Below are positions 32,178 to 38,137 of a stretch of DNA of 39,364 bases, piece by piece; within the stretch, counting starts at the first letter, position 1; the number at the start of each line of letters is the position of its first letter. The notes under the pieces are model-generated. The model did not search any database. It had not been told where the DNA came from and saw only the letters and a list, made by a program, of their open reading frames with translations. Origin of the DNA: a virus; the IMG/VR virus record IMGVR_UViG_3300006854_000165, positions 1 to 39,364 of that record; one strand, written 5' to 3'. The position numbers were made by a program, and so were the translations under genes.

Positions 32178-32440
32178 CAGCCGGCCTCGTTGAGCGAAGC
32201 TACGAAGTCGGCGAGCGCCTTCCGCAGCTGGTCCTGCGCGCGGGCGGCCTCTGCTTGAGCGAGCGACTGGGCCGCGAGGCAGTCCTTGAAGTACTGGAAG
32301 GCGCGATGCCGGGCGCCATGTAGAACTGTCACCGGAAGATGAGGAGCAATCCCATCGATGAGTCGTTGCGGCGATACATCGAGCATCGAGTTGATGTTCT
32401 CGATCGCTCGCCTCATCTCCTCGGACACGAGGTCGGTCAT
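32177..32440 (-). CDS. Hypothetical helical protein
   Basis: 87 residues. An N-terminal region (SEEMRRAIENINSMLDVSPQ) is followed by a long Ala/Gln-rich helix (AQSLAQAEAARAQDQLRKAL). Probably a small coiled-coil protein. ATGA overlap with the preceding gene and TGATG with the next. No family recognised. Confidence 0.62.
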   Translation of the reverse strand: MTDLVSEEMRRAIENINSMLDVSPQRLIDGIAPHLPVTVLHGARHRAFQYFKDCLAAQSLAQAEAARAQDQLRKALADFVASLNEAG

Positions 32441-32655
32441 GGCATCCGCTCCACGACATCCTCCTCCAGAATCTCGAGGACGTTCGACACCGGGACGCGC
32501 ATCCGCTTCCCTACCAGCGCCTTGCCAGTCGCCGGGGTGATGATCAGCCAGGCCCCCTTTTCGATGAGGGTGAATGAGTTGCCGTTCTTCTCCTTGCTCC
32601 ACGACTCACCGATGCTCGGAACCGGGTCCCTGAACTGTACTCTCAGAATCGCCAT
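32437..32655 (-). CDS. Hypothetical small beta-rich protein
   Basis: 72 residues, strand-rich (AILRVQFRDPVPSIG, NSFTLIEKGAWLIIT, KRMRVPVSNVLEILEE). The pattern of short strands ending in NVLEI resembles small phage proteins of unknown role. It overlaps the upstream zinc protein gene by 50 nt in another frame. Confidence 0.62.
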   Translation of the reverse strand: MAILRVQFRDPVPSIGESWSKEKNGNSFTLIEKGAWLIITPATGKALVGKRMRVPVSNVLEILEEDVVERMP

Positions 32656-32797
32656 CGAATCGCTCCTTGTTCCTGGCGACCATCGCCAGGTAGTTGTGGA
32701 CCCGAGCCGACGACGAGCTTCCGCACTCGTCGCATGCCGGATCAGTAAGTGATGTGAACGCGGCCTCGCGTAGGCCGCACCATGCGCATAGGCTCAT
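32606..32797 (-). CDS. Small zinc-ribbon protein
   Basis: 63 residues from ATG 32797. C5-x2-C8 (CAWCGLREAAF) and a C-x2-C pair (DPACDECGS) form a likely zinc ribbon, followed by a helix (ARVHNYLAMVARNKERF). It overlaps gene 32437-32655 by 50 nt, which is longer than other overlaps here, but both frames look coding. Probably a DNA- or protein-binding adaptor; the role is unknown. Confidence 0.6.
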   Translation of the reverse strand: MSLCAWCGLREAAFTSLTDPACDECGSSSSARVHNYLAMVARNKERFDGDSESTVQGPGSEHR

Positions 32798-32982
32798 GGC
32801 TTGAGTTCCACTTTCATGGCATTCGCCCACCATCTGAGCCTCCCCATCGCGGATGGAGTCACCGATGCGAAGTCACCGTGGAATGGAATCTGTTGGCCAC
32901 CAGCACCGCGCTGCTCCAGCACTCGGTCAGCGGCTTCGACCTCAGCAATGAACCCGATGGCGATATGCTCCAGGTTGGTCAT
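32794..32982 (-). CDS. Hypothetical small protein
   Basis: 62 residues, with ATGA overlaps on both sides. The sequence is a helix (NLEHIAIGFIAEVEAADRVL) followed by a basic aromatic end (MGRLRWWANAMKVEL). No family recognised. Confidence 0.6.
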   Translation of the reverse strand: MTNLEHIAIGFIAEVEAADRVLEQRGAGGQQIPFHGDFASVTPSAMGRLRWWANAMKVELKP

Positions 32983-33308
32983 CGCGACAACCCAACTCCG
33001 CGCGCTGGCCGCTGGATGATCTGGTAGAACGAGCCATAGCTGTTGTTGTACCAGACCTCGCAAAACCAGTATCGGTCTGGACAGTTTACGATGGCATAGG
33101 AGCGGAACGCATTGGCGACCTCTCGGAGGCCACCGGTTCCACCGAGGTGGGTGCTCTGCTGCGCAGATGCGACCGCCCATCCGTCGAGCTTCCGCTCCAT
33201 CTCGAGGAGGTCATCACCCGGTCGATCCTCCAACCCAATCGCAAAGGTCATCTCCTCTCCGATGACCTCCAATCGGATGTACGATTCCACCGGAGGTAGG
33301 TCGCTCAC
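32979..33308 (-). CDS. Hypothetical protein
   Basis: 109 residues from GTG 33308 (GTGA overlap). Mixed alpha/beta: strands (YIRLEVIGEEMTFAIGLE), a central helix (DDLLEMERKLDGWAVASAQ), and an aromatic end (DRYWFCEVWYNNSYGSFYQI). No family recognised. Confidence 0.62.
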   Translation of the reverse strand: MSDLPPVESYIRLEVIGEEMTFAIGLEDRPGDDLLEMERKLDGWAVASAQQSTHLGGTGGLREVANAFRSYAIVNCPDRYWFCEVWYNNSYGSFYQIIQRPARGVGLSR

Positions 33309-33673
33309 GACTTCCTCCGGCGAATCTCCTCGTGCAGAGACTTCGCGAGCGCGAGCTTTCGATCCTGTGATGCCGGTACCACGACTGGCACGATGAAGTC
33401 GCTGCCAGTCTTCGGAGCATCCTTGCGGAGCTGTAGGAAGTCGGGCAATAGGGCGCGCTGCCCAGCAAGCACGTCCTTCACCTCTTGGGTCATCGGATAG
33501 GCGTCCTTAAGCATCGCATCGAACTTCGCGACATCGGTAGTGCGGAATCGCTTCTGCTCAGCCCGCCATGCCAGGCGACGCGCGCTCGCGCGACCGTGGC
33601 GAACACCGAGTGCATAGTTGAAGAACATCGTCGCGAGCAGGATGCTCCAGGCGAGCGCCTGCCACCAGCTCAC
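33305..33673 (-). CDS. Hypothetical single-span membrane protein
   Basis: 122 residues from GTG 33673. The N-terminus is one membrane helix (ALAWSILLATMFFNYALGV) followed by a very basic stretch (RHGRASARRLAWRAEQKRF), so the rest should be cytoplasmic. The C-terminal part is helical. No family recognised. It directly follows groES in the operon. Confidence 0.64.
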   Translation of the reverse strand: MSWWQALAWSILLATMFFNYALGVRHGRASARRLAWRAEQKRFRTTDVAKFDAMLKDAYPMTQEVKDVLAGQRALLPDFLQLRKDAPKTGSDFIVPVVVPASQDRKLALAKSLHEEIRRRKS

Positions 33674-34152
33674 GACGGCATCTCCGGCAGCGGGTCGATC
33701 TCGTCCGGGTCAGCCCAGCCCTCCTTGACCGCGACCCGCATCTCCTCCTGCGACTGGTATGCGGAGTCGGGGATGGCCAGGCTGCGCGGCATGACCGACA
33801 ACAGCCGGCCATTGGCATCGGTGAGTGCCGACACGACTGGAAGGTCGTGCACGATGCTCACGACCTCCGCCTCACGCATCAGGAGCTTCGTGCTCTCCCT
33901 GCCATCCTCATCAATCACCGGGATGAGCGCGGGGGCCTTGCGTGGGTAGCAGATGACGTCTCCCGGCTTCACGGTGAGCGGCACGACCTTGCCCTCCGCG
34001 TTGACGCGCCCTGCACCAACGGCATCCACCGTGGCGAAGGCGACGTGCTTGTTCTCCTGCGCAACATCGGGGACGAAGATCCCCCCCGGCGTGCGGCGGC
34101 GCTCCGATACCGGAGTCGCGATGATGCGGTCTGCGAGTGGCTGGTGTCTCAT
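33670..34152 (-). CDS. GroES-like co-chaperonin
   Basis: 160 residues. Residues 1-100 match the Cpn10 fold: PLADRIIATPV, GGIFVPDVAQE, VDAVGAGR, then VKPGDVICYPRKAPALIPV and MREAEVVSIV. These caps seal the GroEL chamber; phage versions such as T4 gp31 let the host chaperonin fold phage proteins, usually the coat protein. Residues 101-160 are an extra tail of unknown role not found in host GroES. ATG 34152 has a GGAGG site, and a tRNA-like element ends about 13 nt upstream. It is placed among early genes, so it would be made before coat protein synthesis. Confidence 0.85.
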   Translation of the reverse strand: MRHQPLADRIIATPVSERRRTPGGIFVPDVAQENKHVAFATVDAVGAGRVNAEGKVVPLTVKPGDVICYPRKAPALIPVIDEDGRESTKLLMREAEVVSIVHDLPVVSALTDANGRLLSVMPRSLAIPDSAYQSQEEMRVAVKEGWADPDEIDPLPEMPS

Positions 34153-34164
34153 TGAAATCCTCCG

Positions 34165-34286
34165 TGCCCATGACGGGAATCGAACCCGCGTCTACGCATA
34201 GGAGCACACGCTCGGAATCATACGTGCCGCGGTAGAAGATGGTAGCCCGCGGATATGCGTCGTGTCGCCGTCCACACTGCATGGGC
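34165..34286 (-). ncRNA. tRNA-like RNA with a 57-nt anticodon loop
   Basis: On the minus strand the 122-nt segment forms every arm of a tRNA: 7-bp acceptor GCCCATG/CATGGGC, 2-nt linker, D-stem GTGT/ACAC with loop GGACGGCG, 1-nt linker, anticodon stem ACGCA/TGCGT (extendable to 7 bp), 4-nt variable region, and T-arm GCGGG-TTCGATT-CCCGT with discriminator A. The anticodon loop is 57 nt instead of 7 and contains a CCGCGG/CCGCGG hairpin. No CCA is encoded. It may be an intron-bearing tRNA, a tmRNA-like fold, or a regulatory mimic for groES. All listed pairs were checked by eye. Confidence 0.5.
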
Positions 34287-34319
34287 GTTGTGTTACTTAT
34301 TCTCGACTGGCGGAAGGTC

Positions 34320-34384
34320 TGACAGGAGTCGCTCGAGCACCCGACCTGTCATCAGGTTCCGCGAGAAACAGTACTCGCGGAATC
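34320..34384 (-). other. Hairpins in the leader before groES
   Basis: Two inverted repeats: TGACAGG (34320-34326) with CCTGTCA (34345-34351), and TTCCGCGAG (34357-34365) with CTCGCGGAA (34374-34382), a perfect 9-bp stem with an 8-nt loop. A third imperfect pairing (ATCGAT...ATAT) lies at about 34381-34417. With the tRNA-like element they fill most of the 313-bp gap between the acetyltransferase and groES, the only large gap in this operon. Confidence 0.5.
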
Positions 34385-34465
34385 GATCATATACCGACCT
34401 TTTCAGCGATATCGATCCGCACGGTCGCGGATTATTCTTGCCGTCCTTCTTCATTGGTACTGACA

Positions 34466-34852
34466 CTACCGGTGCGCCAGTGCTTCGTCAAGATGCATCC
34501 GAGTTGCTGAGAACCGAGCGAGCAGCTGCTTGGTTGCAGGACCCGGCACCGTATAGATGAACGGCGCAGCGAGCGACCGATTCGCCGGCCACGCTGCGTC
34601 GATCATCTTCCGGGCGACACCCACACCGCGGGCTTCTCTGCGCACGTACAGGTAGTGCAGCAGGCGGATACTGGGAAGCGCGGCGATCGCGAGCCATCCG
34701 AGGATGTGCTCGGGATCGCGCTCGACCACGAGAACACGGGTGAACGGATGGTCCAGGACTCGATCGATCGTGGTGCTCGACAGTCCGCTCGACCATCCCC
34801 AGGTCGACGCAACGTACCTCCGGTCGTCTGGCTTCCACACCCGGACCCTCAC
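34466..34852 (-). CDS. GNAT-family acetyltransferase
   Basis: 128 residues from GTG 34852 (GTGA overlap). Acetyl-CoA-binding motif A is LHYLYVRREARGVGVARKMI (66-85) with the R-x2-G-x-A-like loop R75-G-V-G-V-A80. Strand VLVVERDPEHILGWLAI precedes it. The target is unknown; a phage GNAT could modify host protein or nucleotide. It lies upstream of the structured leader and groES. The C-terminal part (PGPATKQLLARFSATRM) looks complete. Confidence 0.75.
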   Translation of the reverse strand: MRVRVWKPDDRRYVASTWGWSSGLSSTTIDRVLDHPFTRVLVVERDPEHILGWLAIAALPSIRLLHYLYVRREARGVGVARKMIDAAWPANRSLAAPFIYTVPGPATKQLLARFSATRMHLDEALAHR

Positions 34853-35085
34853 CGGCGCCGCTCCCCTCCAGCGTTCACCGGAAGCGGCGGCACCCTGCCA
34901 TCGGACAACAGGCGTGGGCGTGCCGTCCACTGCGCCGCGCTGCGTCCGGCCTGGCGATGCTTGTGGACTCGAAGCTTCCCATTCCAGTGCCGGTACGCGG
35001 TCTCGCCGCATGCGCACCTGTACTGCCCGACGCAGAGCGGGATGGGAGCCCAAGCATGCTCGTGATCGCTCACTTGATCCGCCAT
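34849..35085 (-). CDS. Small His/Cys-rich (zinc) protein
   Basis: 78 residues. The N-terminal HEHAW and PLCVGQYRCACGETAY motif is common in small phage proteins and probably binds zinc through His and Cys residues. The rest is basic and probably disordered. It overlaps the upstream gene by 16 nt and the GNAT gene by GTGA. Function unknown. Confidence 0.65.
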   Translation of the reverse strand: MADQVSDHEHAWAPIPLCVGQYRCACGETAYRHWNGKLRVHKHRQAGRSAAQWTARPRLLSDGRVPPLPVNAGGERRR

Positions 35086-35339
35086 GCCCGGAGTATCTTC
35101 TCCTGCAGGAGCTGCGGCAGGAGCAGACGAGACCGGAGCTCGCGCTCGCGCTCGGCCTCATAGTCCTGCGCGTACTTCAGGACGTTGGGTAGCGGGATGC
35201 GCAGCGTGGCCATCTCGAGCGCGAGCGCAGCGCCAAGCTCGGCATCCTCGAGTCGCCTATCTCGCTGCTTGGCGAGCAGTGATGGGTCTGTCCTCAGGTA
35301 CTCGAGGCGACGGGCGACGTATCCTCCGGGCTTGCTCAT
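35070..35339 (-). CDS. Hypothetical helical protein
   Basis: 89 residues with AGGAG before ATG 35339. Mostly helical and charged (ARRLEYLRTDPSLLAKQRDR, VLKYAQDYEAERERELRSRL), Leu/Arg-rich. No family recognised. ATGA overlap with the preceding gene. Confidence 0.62.
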   Translation of the reverse strand: MSKPGGYVARRLEYLRTDPSLLAKQRDRRLEDAELGAALALEMATLRIPLPNVLKYAQDYEAERERELRSRLLLPQLLQEKILRAWRIK

Positions 35340-35518
35340 CTCATCTCCTTCACGTCTTGGAATGCGAGTTGCTCTGCATTCCGCCTTGGGTAGCCGCCGA
35401 GGTACTCGCGGATGGCGGCTCGCTCGTCGAAGTCGTCGAGCACGTCGTACACGTTGAGGCGACGCTCGACAGCCCAAGCTGAGACCTGTGGGCGCACTTG
35501 GTCGGGGCGTGGCTTCAT
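35336..35518 (-). CDS. Hypothetical small protein
   Basis: 60 residues: a short basic start, then VYDVLDDFDERAAIREYLGG, a helix-like acidic segment, and a final helix. No family recognised. It overlaps both neighbours as ATGA, which supports it. Confidence 0.6.
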   Translation of the reverse strand: MKPRPDQVRPQVSAWAVERRLNVYDVLDDFDERAAIREYLGGYPRRNAEQLAFQDVKEMR

Positions 35519-35682
35519 GCGTGGTACACCCCGGGCGGCACGCCATTACAATGCGATTGCGCAAGCATCGACACCAGCTCGATGAACGAGTACTCGTACC
35601 GGACCGCATCGCCGGTGATGCTGCTCATGCTCGCAATGAACGCCAGGACGGCGGCGCGCGGGCGTGGGGCTCGTTCGTTCAT
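35515..35682 (-). CDS. Hypothetical 55-residue protein
   Basis: The frame ATG 35682 to TGA 35515 has ATGA overlaps at both ends: the start with RecT's stop and the stop with gene 35336-35518. The sequence (MNERAPRPRAAVLAFIASMS, then RYEYSFIELVSMLAQ) looks folded. No family recognised. It fills what would otherwise be a 160-bp gap in a tightly packed operon. Confidence 0.6.
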   Translation of the reverse strand: MNERAPRPRAAVLAFIASMSSITGDAVRYEYSFIELVSMLAQSHCNGVPPGVYHA

Positions 35683-36593
35683 GCTCCCTCTCGTTCCTGC
35701 CGCGCGATCTCCGCGGCTTCCTCCGGTGTCACCTCGTGCGCGTCCTCCACCTGCTCTCGCATGCTGGCGGCCATCCCAGCAGCGGCCTCGGTGCGGCTCG
35801 CCTCGCCATCGGTTACGATGTCCAGGACGTCGCGGTCGCTGCGCTTGCCTTCTTCCTGCGCCTGCTCGACCGCGAGCCCGACGTAGTAGTCATGGCCGAG
35901 CGGAAGGCGCTTCGCGAGCCGGCGGATCGGGCTCTTTCGCCACATCTGGTCGCCCCAGTCCTTCCAGGCATCGCTCATACCGCGTCCGGTTGCCACCGCC
36001 TTTACCGCGTCGAGGTCTGCCCGATCCATCCACTCGACGTCGTAGCTCACGATGCTATCGCGCGAGCCGAGGAGCTTGGCGACGGCGTAGGCGCCGATGA
36101 TAGCGCCCCGGTCTCCGCGCAATACCGGGCGGTGCACCGGTGGAGTCCCGCCCCCCAGGTCGAGCTCGAACACATCGTGCTCGAACACGACCTGGGGGTT
36201 GATGGTCATGACCTCGCGGCTTCGCTTGGCCTGTTTCACCAGGCCGCGCCATCCGGCCATGAACTGGGCCTTGCCGCCGAATGGGACGATGTACGCCTCT
36301 CCCTTGAGCGCGCCCGGCTCGAGCCCGGTGACGGCGCAGGCGAGGAGCGAGGTGTAGATGCTCTCCTTGGAGCAAGCGCGTAGCTTGTCTGCCTTGGGCG
36401 CGGACAGGTCGAGCATGGCGAAGCGGACCAGGGCGCGCGGGTCCACGCCTCCGGTGATCCACTTCTCGAGCTGGGGGAGCTTCGCTTCCAGGTACCCCTT
36501 ATGCTCATTGAGCTGGCGGACCAGCGCGTTGCTTTGGTTGACCCCCTCTGCCATGCGCCGGCCACTCTCGGTGTAGGCATTCTTCATGCTCAT
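35679..36593 (-). CDS. recT: RecT single-strand annealing protein
   Basis: 304 residues. It binds single-stranded DNA and anneals complementary strands in phage recombination. The RecT core is clear: KESIYTSLLACAVTGLEPGA, then YIVPFGGKAQFMAGWRGLVK, VFEHDVFELDLGG, AIIGAYAVAKLL, a helix with PIRRLAKRLPL near 225, and an acidic tail from about 275. Length matches the family. It is two genes downstream of a YqaJ exonuclease, the usual partner that makes the single strands. ATGA overlaps on both sides. Confidence 0.93.
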   Translation of the reverse strand: MSMKNAYTESGRRMAEGVNQSNALVRQLNEHKGYLEAKLPQLEKWITGGVDPRALVRFAMLDLSAPKADKLRACSKESIYTSLLACAVTGLEPGALKGEAYIVPFGGKAQFMAGWRGLVKQAKRSREVMTINPQVVFEHDVFELDLGGGTPPVHRPVLRGDRGAIIGAYAVAKLLGSRDSIVSYDVEWMDRADLDAVKAVATGRGMSDAWKDWGDQMWRKSPIRRLAKRLPLGHDYYVGLAVEQAQEEGKRSDRDVLDIVTDGEASRTEAAAGMAASMREQVEDAHEVTPEEAAEIARQEREGA

Positions 36594-36820
36594 GCTGTTC
36601 TCCTGGTAGTCGTTCGTTGCACGGTAGGGATGTCGACGATCTCCACCGGGATGGAGTCGGTCAGCTCGGCGCGAAGGTCCCGGACCTCGGCGGCGAGACG
36701 CTCGCGTTCATCCGCGCACAGCGCCAGTTCGCGTGCCAGGGTCGTGATGTACACCTGCGCCTCGCGGAATTGGGCGAGGATTCGGTTGAAGTTGGCTTGT
36801 TCTTCAGGACTCATCGTCAT
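36590..36820 (-). CDS. Hypothetical coiled-coil protein between exonuclease and recT
   Basis: 76 residues from ATG 36820 (MTMSP); the second ATG at 36814 has a better spaced GGGG and is an alternative. A long helix (NFNRILAQFREAQVYITTLA, then ERERLAAEVRDLRAEL) is likely a coiled coil; the end is Thr/Arg-rich. It overlaps the exonuclease gene by 17 nt. It may bridge or regulate the recombination pair, by position only. Confidence 0.65.
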   Translation of the reverse strand: MTMSPEEQANFNRILAQFREAQVYITTLARELALCADERERLAAEVRDLRAELTDSIPVEIVDIPTVQRTTTRRTA

Positions 36821-37826
36821 CCCCTGCGAACCCGCGCGGGGTCTTGATGGCCCAGGTCTTAGCCGGTCGCTTGAAGCTGAGCACGGCTGGTCGCTCGCCT
36901 CCCCTGAGAGCGGACTCGAGAGCCATGGCGTACCCCTTCCAATCCATCCCGGCTCCGGCCCGGTAGGCCGAGAACCGGCCGAGCTCGTCATCCTGGAGTG
37001 CGGTCGCGCCATGCGCGGACAGGTGGAGAAGTAGGTGGTTGTTCAGGCGGTCTACTTCTTCCTTGGCGGCTGCAGCTCGTACCTTGGCAGCTCGGAGCGG
37101 AAGTAGCAGCTCGTCGCGCACGCCATCGTCGGATGGGATGACGACCTTGCTGTCGCGTGGCATCAGCTCGCTCACATGCGCGCGCCAGGCGTTCGTGTGA
37201 TCCGGTAGTGGCTCGGTCCCGTTCTGAACGAGCGTCCAGAACGAGCGCAACGACTTCAAGATCGCGGCCTCGATCTCCAGGTTGCGATGCACCCGGTGGA
37301 TCACGAACCGGTTGCCGCCGATGAGCGCAGCGATGTCGCACCATGGCAATCCGGTAACAGCCATCTCAACCCGGACCTGCACCTCGTACTTCGGTGGTGG
37401 CCCATGGTCCCACTCATGGGCCAGCCATCCATCTGCGGTCTTGCACTGGACCAATCCTATGTTCCGGGACAAACCAATGGACTGGAACCATCCGGCATGA
37501 ACCTCCACGACTCCAGGCTCCATGATTGTCGAATGCGCGAATCCATCCGGCGTGCACCGCAGCCATCCAGTCAGCAAAACCGAGTCCGGCTGGACAAGTA
37601 CTCGTGACCGGGTAGATGTCGCGTACTTCCCGCGTACCACAGGTTCCAGCAACTGGCCCCACTCAGCTGCCTCGCTCGGCCCGGTGTCCTCGACCTCGAG
37701 ACCGCGGTGCCGGCGCCAGATCTTGATGGGTGGGTTGTACCTGTCGAGGCCAAGAACGCCAGCCGCTTCGCTGGCACCAAGGCAGGACTGATCGCGTTCC
37801 TGTTCGACATGGATAACGGCGCTCAT
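36804..37826 (-). CDS. YqaJ-type viral recombinase exonuclease
   Basis: 340 residues. It should resect double-stranded ends to give 3' overhangs for RecT. The YqaJ domain is seen: GASEAAGVLGLDRYNPP (17-33), WGQLLEPVVRGKYA with E61, TPDGFA with D94, GLVQCKTADGW (124-134) and the KYEVQVRVEMAVTG helix (146-159). The catalytic E-x-K is Q127-C-K129 here, an unusual Glu to Gln change. The C-terminal half is helical and extends beyond the domain. ATG 37826 (GAGG site, ATGA overlap) is preferred over TTG 37844. Confidence 0.87.
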   Translation of the reverse strand: MSAVIHVEQERDQSCLGASEAAGVLGLDRYNPPIKIWRRHRGLEVEDTGPSEAAEWGQLLEPVVRGKYATSTRSRVLVQPDSVLLTGWLRCTPDGFAHSTIMEPGVVEVHAGWFQSIGLSRNIGLVQCKTADGWLAHEWDHGPPPKYEVQVRVEMAVTGLPWCDIAALIGGNRFVIHRVHRNLEIEAAILKSLRSFWTLVQNGTEPLPDHTNAWRAHVSELMPRDSKVVIPSDDGVRDELLLPLRAAKVRAAAAKEEVDRLNNHLLLHLSAHGATALQDDELGRFSAYRAGAGMDWKGYAMALESALRGGERPAVLSFKRPAKTWAIKTPRGFAGDDDES

Positions 37827-37954
37827 GGAGCCTCGATTCTGCAATCACATCGAGAGGCATTATCCCAGTGGGCGCTGATTACGATCACGATGTCGTGATG
37901 TCCAGCTGCGCAAAGCATGGCCTCGACTACCTCACGTTTCTCGTCTAATCCCAT
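37823..37954 (-). CDS. Hypothetical 43-residue protein
   Basis: ATG 37954 to TGA 37823, linked to the upstream gene by TGATG and to the exonuclease by ATGA. The sequence (MGLDEKREVVEAMLCAAGHH then DIVIVISAHWD) looks like a helix followed by a strand, with Cys and His near the end (RCDCR). No family recognised. Overlaps at both ends support translation. Confidence 0.58.
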   Translation of the reverse strand: MGLDEKREVVEAMLCAAGHHDIVIVISAHWDNASRCDCRIEAP

Positions 37955-38136
37955 CACCACACCGCCAGTCCGCCATCGTTGGCCGCCTCGAAAGCGTCAT
38001 GCAGCCCTTCGTGATGCCGGGCGCGCTTGCAGTTGTGCACGCGGCCATCGAGCGTGATGAGATGGTGGCATCGGCGATGCTCTTGCATCACCTGATCCCA
38101 TGGCCACTCAGTTTTGTTGGGTCGCTCGATGCGCAT
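37954..38136 (-). CDS. Small Cys/His-rich protein
   Basis: 60 residues from ATG 38136, 1 nt after the DUF6745 gene's stop. The motif C-H-H...C-x3-R-HH (RRCHHLITLDGRVHNCKRAR then HHEGLHDAF) looks like a zinc-binding knuckle. Possibly a regulator or DNA-binding adaptor; no family recognised. Confidence 0.62.
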   Translation of the reverse strand: MRIERPNKTEWPWDQVMQEHRRCHHLITLDGRVHNCKRARHHEGLHDAFEAANDGGLAVW

Positions 38137-38137
38137 C

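Noticed and set aside
33911-34282. Short minus-strand frame through the tRNA-like element
   Set aside because: It runs into groES in another frame, and its middle is the translation of the T-arm, a common artefact of tRNA genes.
34341-34365. CTGATGA on the minus strand, suggestive of a hammerhead ribozyme
   Set aside because: The required GAAA after stem II and a matching third stem are missing.
34255-34560. Plus-strand frame in the groES leader
   Set aside because: It is opposite to all neighbouring genes, overlaps the acetyltransferase end and the hairpins, and resembles no protein.
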